64,000 bases of DNA from Phycicoccus sp. Soil748 (GTDB lineage: Bacteria > Actinomycetota > Actinomycetes > Actinomycetales > Dermatophilaceae): the NCBI RefSeq assembly GCF_001428025.1, contig NZ_LMSC01000006.1, positions 428,582 through 492,581 on the forward strand, read 5' to 3'. The notes under the pieces were generated by a model. The model was not told the DNA's origin. It ran no database searches and worked only from the letters and a program-made list of their open reading frames with translations. Position 1 is the first letter of the stretch. Every line of letters begins with the position of its first letter. Position numbers and translations under genes: made by a program. Positions 44,465-51,666 of the stretch are shown piece after piece.

Positions 44465-45912
44465 TGGTCGTCCCCCTGGGCTGTCGCGGGAAGCGGCGCC
44501 GGGGTGAGCCGCGCGCCGCGAGCGACAAGCCGTGGAATCTCCTGATCTGAGACATAGGACGCTCGAACACGTCGGAGCGCGCGGGTGCCCTCGACCCGCA
44601 CGTAACCCACGCCGGGAGTGAGCTCACTGATTCGGTCGGCACGCGCGCCCATGTCGCCTGCGCCGTCACCGAGCACCATGTCGACCTGGATCGGGTTGTC
44701 CAGCCGCAAGGCGATACGCGTGGGAAAGAGGTCTCGCCAGACGACCACGTCCTTGGCAGGGTCCTGCACCGCCGCGACGACGGTCAGTCCGCACGCGCGG
44801 CCTTGGGTCAGGAGGATGCCGAGGGCCTGCTCGATTCGCCGGACGACAGCACGTTCGGCGAAGGCCGTCAGGGTCGCGAGCTCGTCGACAACCAGCACGA
44901 TGTGCGGCGACTCGGTGGTGGCGAGATGCGTCCGACTTCCCATCGCAGCCAAGGAGCGGGCCCTCTCGTCCTTGACCTGGACCAGCTCTTCGAGAAGGCG
45001 GCACATGGACTCTGGTGTGCCGTCCTCAAATCGGGAGAACAAGCGCACCCCGGGCCGGAGCTCCATCCCGCCCTTGGGGTCGATGGCCCAGATTTCGGTA
45101 CGTCCTTCCCGAGTGGCTGGACCCAGCCCTTGGAACAGAGACCAAAGGACTGACCCCTTTCCCGCACCTGTGGCGCCGGCGATCAGCACGTGCGTGCCCG
45201 CCAGACGAAGTCGCCAAGAAGTCCCATCCTCGTGAAGGCCGAGCGGGATGGATGCGAAGTCGACCGGGGCCGGCGGAGTGATCGGGTCGATGACGGACGC
45301 CAGGACGTCCCTCCGATGGAGTTCCAGCCACAAGCGACCGGGTCGGTCCTCGAGGACACGGACGTCCTGGCATCGCATTGCATGCCCGATGGCGTCGGCC
45401 TTGTCGACGACCATCGATGGGGTGACCCCGTGAGGCAGCTGCAGGAGCAGCCGTCGCACCCCGGATGGTGTGACGCGCAGCCGCCTCAGGGAGGGGATCT
45501 CATCGTGCGATCTTTGGGACGGGCGTCGGCCGTGGGCGCTCGTGTGGTCGTGGGCGACGAGGCCGGTGCGCGAGGCCACTTTCGGCCACCGCGCCCGGTA
45601 CCAAGGCGCCAGAGCCAGCTGCGTCAATCGCGGACGGCACCACCGGCCGTAGGAGTTCGGCAGCGCAACGCGCCAGGTCACGCCCCCTGTAAGCAGCCCG
45701 ATAGCAACGCACAAAGTGACGTAGGGGCCGTAATGGTGAACCACGACCGCCGTCCCTGCCATGAGGGCTGTAAGCACAGGGTGACGGAAAGCCGCGAACG
45801 CGATGCCCCACATGCTCCCGACTGCGAGCCACGCCAGCCGCAGGACTCCCTCGGCCATGATCGCTATCGGGTCGTCACTTCCGAAGAGTGGCTGATCGAC
45901 TCGCCGGTCCAC
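44461..45912 (-). CDS. TraB-like FtsK/SpoIIIE DNA translocase
   Basis: 483 residues, GTG start one base after the preceding stop. Two or three N-terminal hydrophobic helices (about residues 25-80) anchor it. The FtsK motor has Walker A G-A-T-G-A-G-K-G near residue 246 and Walker B I-V-L-V-V-D-E-L-A near 336. AICE TraB proteins form hexameric pumps moving double-stranded DNA between mycelial or neighbouring cells. The C-terminus is not a clear FtsK-gamma domain but could hold the DNA recognition helix. Here it could also serve as coupling protein for the T4SS genes further right. Confidence 0.85.
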   Translation of the reverse strand: MDRRVDQPLFGSDDPIAIMAEGVLRLAWLAVGSMWGIAFAAFRHPVLTALMAGTAVVVHHYGPYVTLCVAIGLLTGGVTWRVALPNSYGRWCRPRLTQLALAPWYRARWPKVASRTGLVAHDHTSAHGRRPSQRSHDEIPSLRRLRVTPSGVRRLLLQLPHGVTPSMVVDKADAIGHAMRCQDVRVLEDRPGRLWLELHRRDVLASVIDPITPPAPVDFASIPLGLHEDGTSWRLRLAGTHVLIAGATGAGKGSVLWSLFQGLGPATREGRTEIWAIDPKGGMELRPGVRLFSRFEDGTPESMCRLLEELVQVKDERARSLAAMGSRTHLATTESPHIVLVVDELATLTAFAERAVVRRIEQALGILLTQGRACGLTVVAAVQDPAKDVVVWRDLFPTRIALRLDNPIQVDMVLGDGAGDMGARADRISELTPGVGYVRVEGTRALRRVRASYVSDQEIPRLVARGARLTPAPLPATAQGDDQ

Positions 45913-45913
45913 G

Positions 45914-46165
45914 TCAGTACCTCACTCGGGCGCTGTCGACGCTGGCCTCACCCAACAAGACGGCTGCCCGGGCGATGTGTCGCTCGGCCTGCATCAGGCG
46001 TGAGTCCAGCTCGCGATCCGGACATGCGTGGAGCTGCTCCCGGATGCGGGCTTCGCGTGCGTACACGTCCTCCTGCTCCTGCCACAGTCCGCGGAGACGT
46101 CGGTGCAGCTCCTCGGGACTGGTCTCGAGAGCGGTCGCCCAGTCGATGACTCGGCCAGCGCGCAT
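45914..46165 (-). CDS. Small helical protein, paralogue of its upstream neighbour
   Basis: 83 residues, unrecognised. It begins V-I-D-W-A-T-A-L-E-T-S-P-E-E-L-H-R-R-L and continues as charged heptad-like helices. The next upstream gene has the same start pattern (I-V-A-W-A-E-A-L-G-V-x-x-x-E-L), similar length and helical layout, so the pair looks like an old tandem duplication. It sits between pra and traB, where pSAM2-type elements carry small uncharacterised spread or regulation genes. The gap to traB is one base. Confidence 0.65.
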   Translation of the reverse strand: MRAGRVIDWATALETSPEELHRRLRGLWQEQEDVYAREARIREQLHACPDRELDSRLMQAERHIARAAVLLGEASVDSARVRY

Positions 46166-46166
46166 G

Positions 46167-46415
46167 TCAGTGCTCCCGCCGCACGTCGGACAACGCGTCG
46201 GTCAGGCGGTCTCCGGCCGCACCAAGTGCTCGGCTGGCGGAGCTGATCGACGCCAGCATGGCCTCGTCCGGAGCTTCCGCCATCCCAACACGTAGCTTGG
46301 TCAGCTCGGCATGGAGTTCCTCCACCAGCCGGACGCGCGAGGCGAGGGCCCAGGGCAGTTCACGTTCGCCGACCCCTAGGGCCTCCGCCCATGCCACGAT
46401 GTCGAAGGGGCGCAC
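46167..46415 (-). CDS. Small helical protein of the AICE operon
   Basis: 82 residues from GTG, one base after the pra stop (TGAcGTG). It starts P-F-D-I-V-A-W-A-E-A-L-G-V and then forms a long amphipathic helix (V-E-E-L-H-A-E-L-T-K-L). No domain is recognised. Its similarity to the next gene and tight spacing suggest the two work together, perhaps as a heterodimer. Confidence 0.65.
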   Translation of the reverse strand: MRPFDIVAWAEALGVGERELPWALASRVRLVEELHAELTKLRVGMAEAPDEAMLASISSASRALGAAGDRLTDALSDVRREH

Positions 46416-46416
46416 G

Positions 46417-46836
46417 TCACGCCGCCTTGCCCTGACCGCCGACCGTCGCCGGCTTGGCGGACTGCATGGTCTCGGCCCGGAACGACCACGCCACGCGGGA
46501 GAAGGTCTGAGTGACCTGCTCGACGTAGGGCAGCGCGCTGAGCCCGACGAAGGTCACCGGCGTGAAGGGCGTGCCTGAGTCGTTCGTCGGGGGCACCGGC
46601 TGGACCTTCGCAGCCAGCTTGATGGTGACCGTCCGCTGCGCCTTGCTTGCCTCGGGGTCGGCGTCGAGTACCTCGACCTGCCAGAGCGGAAGGCCGCTGT
46701 CCTTGTCGATCTGCTGCACCTTGTTGTCCTGCGTGGACCGTTCGAAGTCGCCGACGGGGCTCACCGGCGAGACGAGGTAGGCGCCATGGGGGAACACCTC
46801 GTCGTGGGAGATCTTGAATCGCTTGGCGATGGCCAT
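46417..46836 (-). CDS. pra: Pra-like activator of element replication, integration and excision
   Basis: 139 residues, ATG preceded by ggaaagga. The pattern V-F-P-H-G-A-Y-L-V-S-P-V-S-P-V-x-D-F-E-R-S-T-x-D, D-K-D-S-G-L-P-L-W-Q-V-E-V-L-D-A-D and P-F-T-P-V-T-F-x-G-L matches the actinomycete family annotated as plasmid replication, integration and excision activator, named after Pra of pSAM2. There Pra turns on the rep-xis-int operon. Here it is the first gene of that very operon, so it may act as a positive feedback element. It is divergent from the XRE regulator. Confidence 0.85.
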   Translation of the reverse strand: MAIAKRFKISHDEVFPHGAYLVSPVSPVGDFERSTQDNKVQQIDKDSGLPLWQVEVLDADPEASKAQRTVTIKLAAKVQPVPPTNDSGTPFTPVTFVGLSALPYVEQVTQTFSRVAWSFRAETMQSAKPATVGGQGKAA

Positions 46837-46974
46837 GGTGGTGTCCTTTCCGAGATTCCATTACGCCTTGTGGCGTGACTCCATGGGACCGTCATCCACA
46901 GGCACGGCGTCACCGCCCCACGTGACACTTCGGGACGTCCTAAAGTGGTCGAACCGTCCCAAAAGGGGGAACTA
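46837..46974. promoter_or_regulatory. Divergent switch region between pra and the XRE regulator
   Basis: These 138 bases must hold promoters in both directions. GGGACG (46932-46937) and CGTCCC (46955-46960) are inverted copies 17 bases apart. The first overlaps the 8-bp palindrome GGACGTCC (46933-46940) and a -10-like TAAAGT (46941-46946). They are likely operators for the element's master repressor, probably the adjacent HTH protein. Confidence 0.5.
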
Positions 46975-47733
46975 ATGGGGTCAAACGAACGTCTGCGTGC
47001 GGCCATCGCGGAAGCCGGGCTGACCAGCGAGCTGCTCGGCGAGGATCTGAAGGTCGATCCCAAGACGATCGACCGGTGGATCGGCCTCGGGCGCATTCCG
47101 CATCGCCGCTCGCGCCAGGCGACGGCGCTGCGACTAGGCAAGGACGAGCACTACCTGTGGCCGGACGCATTGAGCCAATCCCGCGTCGAGGCAGCGAGTA
47201 CCGCGGAAGTCGTGGCCGTGCACCCGAACCGGGGGAGTGTGCCAGCCGGCACTTGGGAGTCACTGCTCCACAGCGCCACTGACTGCATCGACGTCCTGGC
47301 TTTCGCGGCGACCTTCCTGCACGACACCATTGCCGACTTCGACGAGATCGTGGCTGCTCGATCGCGAGCGGGTACGCGAGTCCGATTGCTGTTCGGAGAT
47401 CCCGAGTCGGAGGCCGTGGAACTTCGAGGACGAGAGGAAGGCCTTGGCGAAGGGCTGAGCGCCCGTTGCCGGCTCACCTGGCTGTACATGAAGCCACTGC
47501 TCGACCTGCCAGGCGTCGAGGCTCGAGCGCACGGCGCCACCCTCTACAGCTCCGTCTTCCGCTTCGACGACCAGCTGTTCGCCAACCACCACGCATTCGG
47601 CGCCCCGGCGAACCACTCACCAGTCATGCATCTGCATCGGATCGCCGGCGGCCGGATGTTCGACCACCAGATGAAGGCCTTCGAACGAGTCTGGGACGAC
47701 GCTCAACCCATCAGCGGAGCATCATTCGCCTAG
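46975..47733 (+). CDS. XRE-type HTH regulator with DUF5919 domain
   Basis: 252 residues from ATG 46975, preceded by aaggggga; a GTG 30 bases earlier lacks a ribosome site. The N-terminal helix-turn-helix (L-R-A-A-I-A-E-A-G-L-T-S-E-L-L-G-E-D-L-K-V-D-P-K-T-I-D-R-W-I) is followed by a DUF5919 domain (S-A-T-D-C-I-D-V-L-A-F-A-A-T-F-L, R-V-R-L-L-F-G-D-P-E-S), which resembles a phospholipase-D-like fold without clear catalytic HxK motifs. This domain pair recurs next to Nudix genes in actinomycete elements. It probably represses pra and integrates a small-molecule signal. Confidence 0.8.
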   Translation: MGSNERLRAAIAEAGLTSELLGEDLKVDPKTIDRWIGLGRIPHRRSRQATALRLGKDEHYLWPDALSQSRVEAASTAEVVAVHPNRGSVPAGTWESLLHSATDCIDVLAFAATFLHDTIADFDEIVAARSRAGTRVRLLFGDPESEAVELRGREEGLGEGLSARCRLTWLYMKPLLDLPGVEARAHGATLYSSVFRFDDQLFANHHAFGAPANHSPVMHLHRIAGGRMFDHQMKAFERVWDDAQPISGASFA

Positions 47734-47742
47734 GCTCGCGTG

Positions 47743-48213
47743 ATGGCTCGCATCGACTACATCGACGACCCTGACGCCCCAGGGGCAAACAGCGTGGTGC
47801 CGTCTGTGGTGGCCATCGTCCAGGACGACTTGGGCAGGGTGCTTATGATTCACAAGACCGACAACGACCTATGGGCCTTGCCCGGTGGTGGCCACGAGAT
47901 CGGCGAGTCCATCGCTGACACGGTGGTCCGCGAGGTTGAAGAGGAGACCGGCTACAGGGTCGAGGTCGTCGGCATCAGCGGCACCTATACGAACCCTCGT
48001 CACGTCATGGCCTACGACGACGGTGAAGTACGCCAGCAGTTCTCGATCGCCTTCAGGGCCAAGCTGGTCGGCGGCGACGCCCGGACCAGTAGCGAGAGCC
48101 GCGAGGTGCAGTGGGTGCAGCCGGATGATCTTGCTGGTCTGGACATCCACCCTTCGATGCGCCTCCGGATCGAGCACGCGCTAAGCGGCGCTGAAGCCCC
48201 ATTCATCGGGTGA
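47743..48213 (+). CDS. Nudix hydrolase, Pif-like
   Basis: 156 residues from ATG. The Nudix box is complete: G-G-x-x-x-x-x-E-S ... R-E-V-E-E-E-T-G, with metal-binding glutamates. It starts 9 bases after the regulator. In pSAM2 the Nudix protein Pif (plasmid immunity factor) blocks re-entry of the same element, so this gene is a candidate immunity factor; the substrate is unknown. The 3' end overlaps the convergent HD gene by 33 bases. Confidence 0.85.
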   Translation: MARIDYIDDPDAPGANSVVPSVVAIVQDDLGRVLMIHKTDNDLWALPGGGHEIGESIADTVVREVEEETGYRVEVVGISGTYTNPRHVMAYDDGEVRQQFSIAFRAKLVGGDARTSSESREVQWVQPDDLAGLDIHPSMRLRIEHALSGAEAPFIG

Positions 48214-48738
48214 GCCGGTCCTCACGGCGGCTCGAGCTGCGCAGGCCAAGAGGTAGGTCCTGGAGCGAATCACCGCCCGATGCACCGGATCCGATGGGGG
48301 GTAGCGATCAAGGATTTCTTCGATGCGTTCCTCGGGGTGCACCCGCAGACCAAGCGGCGAGACGGACAGGTCCGCCAGAATCAGCGAGTCCAGCAGGGAC
48401 TGGTCAGGCCGGGGAAAAGCTTGTAGCTCCTGAGTGAGGCCGCGCTCCTCGGCCTCGAACTCGGCGCCGGTATGAAAGGCAACCAAGCCGACCACCTGCT
48501 CGGTGCAGTCGTGGTCAGACAAGAACCGTGCACCATCTAGCGGGTGAAAGCCAGTGCGATTCAGGTCGGGGGAGTATCCGATGTCGTGCAGCCAGGCGGC
48601 GTCGATCAGCGTCTTCGAGTCCCGTTCCCCCGCAGCAATCACCTCCGCGGCGGCCGCTACACCGCACACGTGGTGCCATCGCGTCTCGAAGGGACGCAAC
48701 AGCCGCTCCGCGATGCACTCCGCCAACAGGTCTGTCAC
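48181..48738 (-). CDS. HD-domain phosphohydrolase
   Basis: 185 residues. His22/His23 in W-H-H, H51-D52 in W-L-H-D-I-G-Y, H65 in F-H-P-L-D-G and a later Asp in L-I-L-A-D form the HD metal site. Such proteins hydrolyse nucleotides or phosphodiesters. HD genes of this size are often found beside the DUF5919 and Nudix genes in actinomycete elements, so the trio may control a nucleotide signal. It is convergent with, and overlaps, the Nudix gene. Confidence 0.85.
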   Translation of the reverse strand: MTDLLAECIAERLLRPFETRWHHVCGVAAAAEVIAAGERDSKTLIDAAWLHDIGYSPDLNRTGFHPLDGARFLSDHDCTEQVVGLVAFHTGAEFEAEERGLTQELQAFPRPDQSLLDSLILADLSVSPLGLRVHPEERIEEILDRYPPSDPVHRAVIRSRTYLLACAARAAVRTGSPDEWGFSAA

Positions 48739-48906
48739 AGATCCAGCCTACAAACGGCAAACCTGCCTGGCGGCGGTACGCACAGGCCGTGGGTCTATGA
48801 CGCGTCAGTCAACGCACGACCCTCATATCGCTCGACACGACAACACATCGAATGTACGTCAAATGAGTGGTCCGATGCACGTACCCGGGCGCCTAGGGTC
48901 GCAGAT

Positions 48907-49236
48907 GTGCAACCGACCGGAATTAGTACCCCTGCCGACGTACGGGTGAGCGTCGTCCCCAAAGATTCTCTCGTTGAGCAATACGGGGGGAGTGTGCCTA
49001 CCCCTGAGAGCTTAGGCGCGAGAGTCGACGAACTGGGGCGGTCAATCGAATGGCTGCGGAACTCTCTTCAACCGTACCTTGAGGACCTCTCAACGGAAGC
49101 TGCGTCGAAGGCCTGGCAACTCGATAGCGTAGAACTGACAGTCTCGGTGGATTTAGAGGCCGAGACCGGCGTCATCTTCGCTCGGGCCAAGGCAGCCGCC
49201 GGGTTTGAGGTGAAGATGACTTGGTCGAAGTCGTGA
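48907..49236 (+). CDS. Trypco1-like (CU044_2847 family) protein
   Basis: 109 residues from GTG 48907. A -10-like TAGGGT (48894-48899) lies 7 bases before the GTG and there is no ribosome site, so a leaderless start is likely. The fold pattern (a strand V-R-V-S-V-V, a long helix E-S-L-G-A-R-V-D-E-L-G-R-S-I-E-W-L, strands L-D-S-V-E-L-T-V-S-V-D-L and F-E-V-K-M-T-W) fits the small trypsin-co-occurring domain 1. It overlaps the protease gene by 4 bases (GTGA). Trypco domains are known from comparative genomics as partners of trypsin-like proteases in bacterial conflict systems. Confidence 0.7.
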   Translation: MQPTGISTPADVRVSVVPKDSLVEQYGGSVPTPESLGARVDELGRSIEWLRNSLQPYLEDLSTEAASKAWQLDSVELTVSVDLEAETGVIFARAKAAAGFEVKMTWSKS

Positions 49237-50165
49237 CCTCGGTCGCAACACGCGGGGCCGCTGACGCATCCGACGTGAGGGTGCGCGTTTGTCGACTCCT
49301 GCTGCGAAAGGGGAAGGGCGAATCGCCTGTGGGGACCGGCGTCGCGTTGTCGCCTCGTCTACTTCTAACGGCGGGGCATGTGCTCGCTGGCCTGCAGGAA
49401 GGTGATGGAGCGGAGGTCGTGGCGCGATTCCCTCACGACGCCACTGCGAGGCGTGTGTCACCAATCGCAGGAAATGACCCCCAGATCGGGCTCCTGGAGT
49501 TGAGGCGCCCCCTTCCGCGGTCACTCTTTCCTTGGTTTCACCTCCCCTCAGGGAAGGATTCTGCACGCCCCGGTGCATGGTTCTCATTTGGATTTGGAGC
49601 AGCCTTTGATCATGAAGGCTTGAATATCTCTGGCACCGGCGAGCCAACTGCGGTGACGCTAGAGGGCGCCGACTATATGCAACTGAAATCGGCTTATGCA
49701 AACGAGGTGGACCTGGTGCACTTCAGCGGCAGCCCGGTATTAGCCAGTGCGGATGGGAGGCTCTTCCTTTATGGAATTGTCCAAGGTGGGCTTAATCCCT
49801 ATGACCGTGCCGAGGGCAGGCGACGACGAGTTGGTATCGTGCTAGCTACCTCTTGGGAAGACATTCATAAAACCATCCTCACGAGTCCGGGTGGTTTCGA
49901 TGCGGGTGGGTTGCGCGGCTTCGCCTTGGAGGGTCGGCGGTACCTCAAGCCGGACGTGGGGCGCCACCTAGAATTGATAGCGTATGAACTTTTGGGTTCG
50001 AAAGCGATTCCTAGGCGAATTCGTGAGGGTGCGTTACAGGAGATGATCATTCGCATTCACCTGGAGCATGAGAACTGGGTCGAGCCTGGGTCTGCAACGG
50101 AAGCGGTGCGCCCTCTTTATCGATGGGACCGGCAACTACGAAGGGATGCGTCCGATGGTAGATAA
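49233..50165 (+). CDS. Trypsin-like serine protease of a conflict system
   Basis: 310 residues from GTG 49233 inside a GTGA overlap. The catalytic triad can be traced: His49 in L-L-T-A-G-H-V, Asp82 in N-D-P-Q-I-G-L-L-E-L, Ser165 in F-S-G-S-P-V. There is no signal peptide, so it acts inside the cell. The usual Gly two residues before the nucleophile (G-x-S-G) is His (H-F-S-G), which may weaken the oxyanion hole. The last 100 residues (Y-L-K-P-D-V-G-R-H-L-E-L-I) form an extra helical module. Base composition is clearly more AT-rich than the chromosomal part. The 3' end overlaps the next ORF by 98 bases. Confidence 0.8.
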   Translation: MTSVATRGAADASDVRVRVCRLLLRKGKGESPVGTGVALSPRLLLTAGHVLAGLQEGDGAEVVARFPHDATARRVSPIAGNDPQIGLLELRRPLPRSLFPWFHLPSGKDSARPGAWFSFGFGAAFDHEGLNISGTGEPTAVTLEGADYMQLKSAYANEVDLVHFSGSPVLASADGRLFLYGIVQGGLNPYDRAEGRRRRVGIVLATSWEDIHKTILTSPGGFDAGGLRGFALEGRRYLKPDVGRHLELIAYELLGSKAIPRRIREGALQEMIIRIHLEHENWVEPGSATEAVRPLYRWDRQLRRDASDGR

Positions 50166-50787
50166 ATTCGCGCACCTTGGCTCCGAAATTGAGAGGGTCG
50201 CGATCAAGGGTCTGGACGAATCAACCGGTGAACGATTCCGTTCTAAGGTCCCTCGATTACTCGCCGAACTTGGGGTCGATTCGGAGAGCAATGTCAACCC
50301 TGTATTTAGGTCTCGCGATTACTCCGTCTACCAGTTGGAGATCGACGACGGTCGCGGTCGCTATGATGTTACTTTGACTGAAGATCGCCACGGAATCCAT
50401 TTGGAGACGCCCCTGGCTCAGATTCCTGAAGAATCGGGGCCAACGAATGCCTATAAATCTATATTAGAATACAATCATGACCTGGCCATTGGGCATTTGA
50501 CTGTCGGTCCGGTAGCGGTCGAGGGTCAATCGCGCGAAGATGAGCGAGAAGGTATCTACTATGGCATGCACGTGCCGAAGGTCGGGGTGCCATACAGCGC
50601 GCTACGGGCAGAGCTCACCGCCTACGGAGACTCTGTACCTGACGTCGCTCGCCAGGTGATGAAGCGGAGCGCTGCCGATGACCTCGATTTATTGCCGCTT
50701 GTAGATCTAGAGCGGACGCACCAGCCGGTCGCATCTTCAGAGAAGGCATTTCTTCCGGCTATTGAGAAGCTCCGCACACGTCGGTAG
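50068..50787 (+). CDS. Unknown protein overlapping the protease, possible effector or frame-shifted tail
   Basis: 239 residues if started at ATG 50068; ATG 50152 would shorten it. The frame is +1 to the protease. Residues from about 15 (A-L-F-I-D-G-T-G-N-Y-E-G-M) onward read as real protein, with mixed alpha/beta segments and no known motif. In the overlap the protease frame becomes poor (P-L-Y-R-W-D-R-Q-L-R-R-D) just as this one becomes good. A single-base frameshift splitting one longer protein near 50,100 is therefore plausible. AT-rich codons mark it as recently acquired. No function assigned. Confidence 0.55.
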   Translation: MRTGSSLGLQRKRCALFIDGTGNYEGMRPMVDKFAHLGSEIERVAIKGLDESTGERFRSKVPRLLAELGVDSESNVNPVFRSRDYSVYQLEIDDGRGRYDVTLTEDRHGIHLETPLAQIPEESGPTNAYKSILEYNHDLAIGHLTVGPVAVEGQSREDEREGIYYGMHVPKVGVPYSALRAELTAYGDSVPDVARQVMKRSAADDLDLLPLVDLERTHQPVASSEKAFLPAIEKLRTRR

Positions 50788-50997
50788 ATTTCACTTTCCA
50801 ACCGCCGAGGGTCTATATGCGGCCTAGCTAGTCGGCACTGCGCGAAACGCTTCTTTGCCATACGCCAAAGGTCGACTTTCGGACCGCGGTGCGCACGTGG
50901 CCTCACGTGGTCGAGCGCGCGGTCGGGGTCGGCTGCGGCTCCGTCCCACAGGTCGCCACCTTGAGTCCCGGCGATGCCTTGAACTGGTGGTCGCTCA
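50788..50997. other. Intergenic region without clear gene
   Basis: 210 bases between the protease-linked ORF and the convergent end of the T4SS operon. I see no convincing coding frame, hairpin terminator or repeat. Base composition returns to high GC after about 50,880. Confidence 0.5.
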
Positions 50998-51666
50998 CTA
51001 CTCGACCCAGACGCGCGAAGCGAGTTCCCATCTCAAGGTCGGGTGAGGGGCTGCGGGGTAGTCATGTGCCCAGCCATACCAATCGCATTCGTCCAGGACG
51101 GTAATAGCTAGCTCGCCGCCGTTGGTCATTCGGACGGGACTCACAGCACGCATGTCGGCCTCCACACCATCCGAGGTGACGATGACGCGCCTTCCGACTG
51201 GATCCGGGTAGCCCTCCGCCGGCTGTAGGTGCCGCACTTCCGGGGTGTTGGGATCTCGGTTGAGGTTGTCGAGCCACGCATTTTGGGCTTCCTCGGGGGT
51301 TGGCGCGGGAGCAGATACGTGCTGCTCGACCCAAACGCGCGACAGACCGACGGCGAACCGATTCGTGGTGTCGCAGTCCCTGTAGTACTCCCGTTCTTCC
51401 TGGAGCCAAACCCCGGTTTCATCGAGCCCGGCGATGCCATCGCTCGGTTCGGAGACGATGCGCAAGCCGTCCTTCCACCCGTGCGCCAGCCAGTCCCCGC
51501 CGGGAGTGTGGCTGGTCATGAGGAAGCGGGCTCGCTTGCCTACAAGCGACTCGTGTACATCCCGAGCGCGGCGGATGAGGAGGGCCGGTGTGGCGACTGT
51601 GGCGCCGGCCCCCGGATCGCCCGGTGTGGTCGCGTGGCCGGTGTCCTCGGTCTCATGGTCCGACAT
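50998..51666 (-). CDS. Unknown protein ending the T4SS operon
   Basis: 222 residues from ATG 51666, overlapping the NlpC/P60 gene by 14 bases. The upstream part of the same frame is antisense-like and rejected. It has no signal peptide or membrane helix and is rich in Trp and acidic residues (R-F-A-V-G-L-S-R-V-W-V-E, C-D-W-Y-G-W-A-H-D-Y, L-A-S-R-V-W-V-E). Two V-W-V-E segments about 110 residues apart suggest an internal repeat of beta strands. As the last gene of the transfer operon it may be an accessory or entry-exclusion protein; this is a guess. Confidence 0.65.
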   Translation of the reverse strand: MSDHETEDTGHATTPGDPGAGATVATPALLIRRARDVHESLVGKRARFLMTSHTPGGDWLAHGWKDGLRIVSEPSDGIAGLDETGVWLQEEREYYRDCDTTNRFAVGLSRVWVEQHVSAPAPTPEEAQNAWLDNLNRDPNTPEVRHLQPAEGYPDPVGRRVIVTSDGVEADMRAVSPVRMTNGGELAITVLDECDWYGWAHDYPAAPHPTLRWELASRVWVE

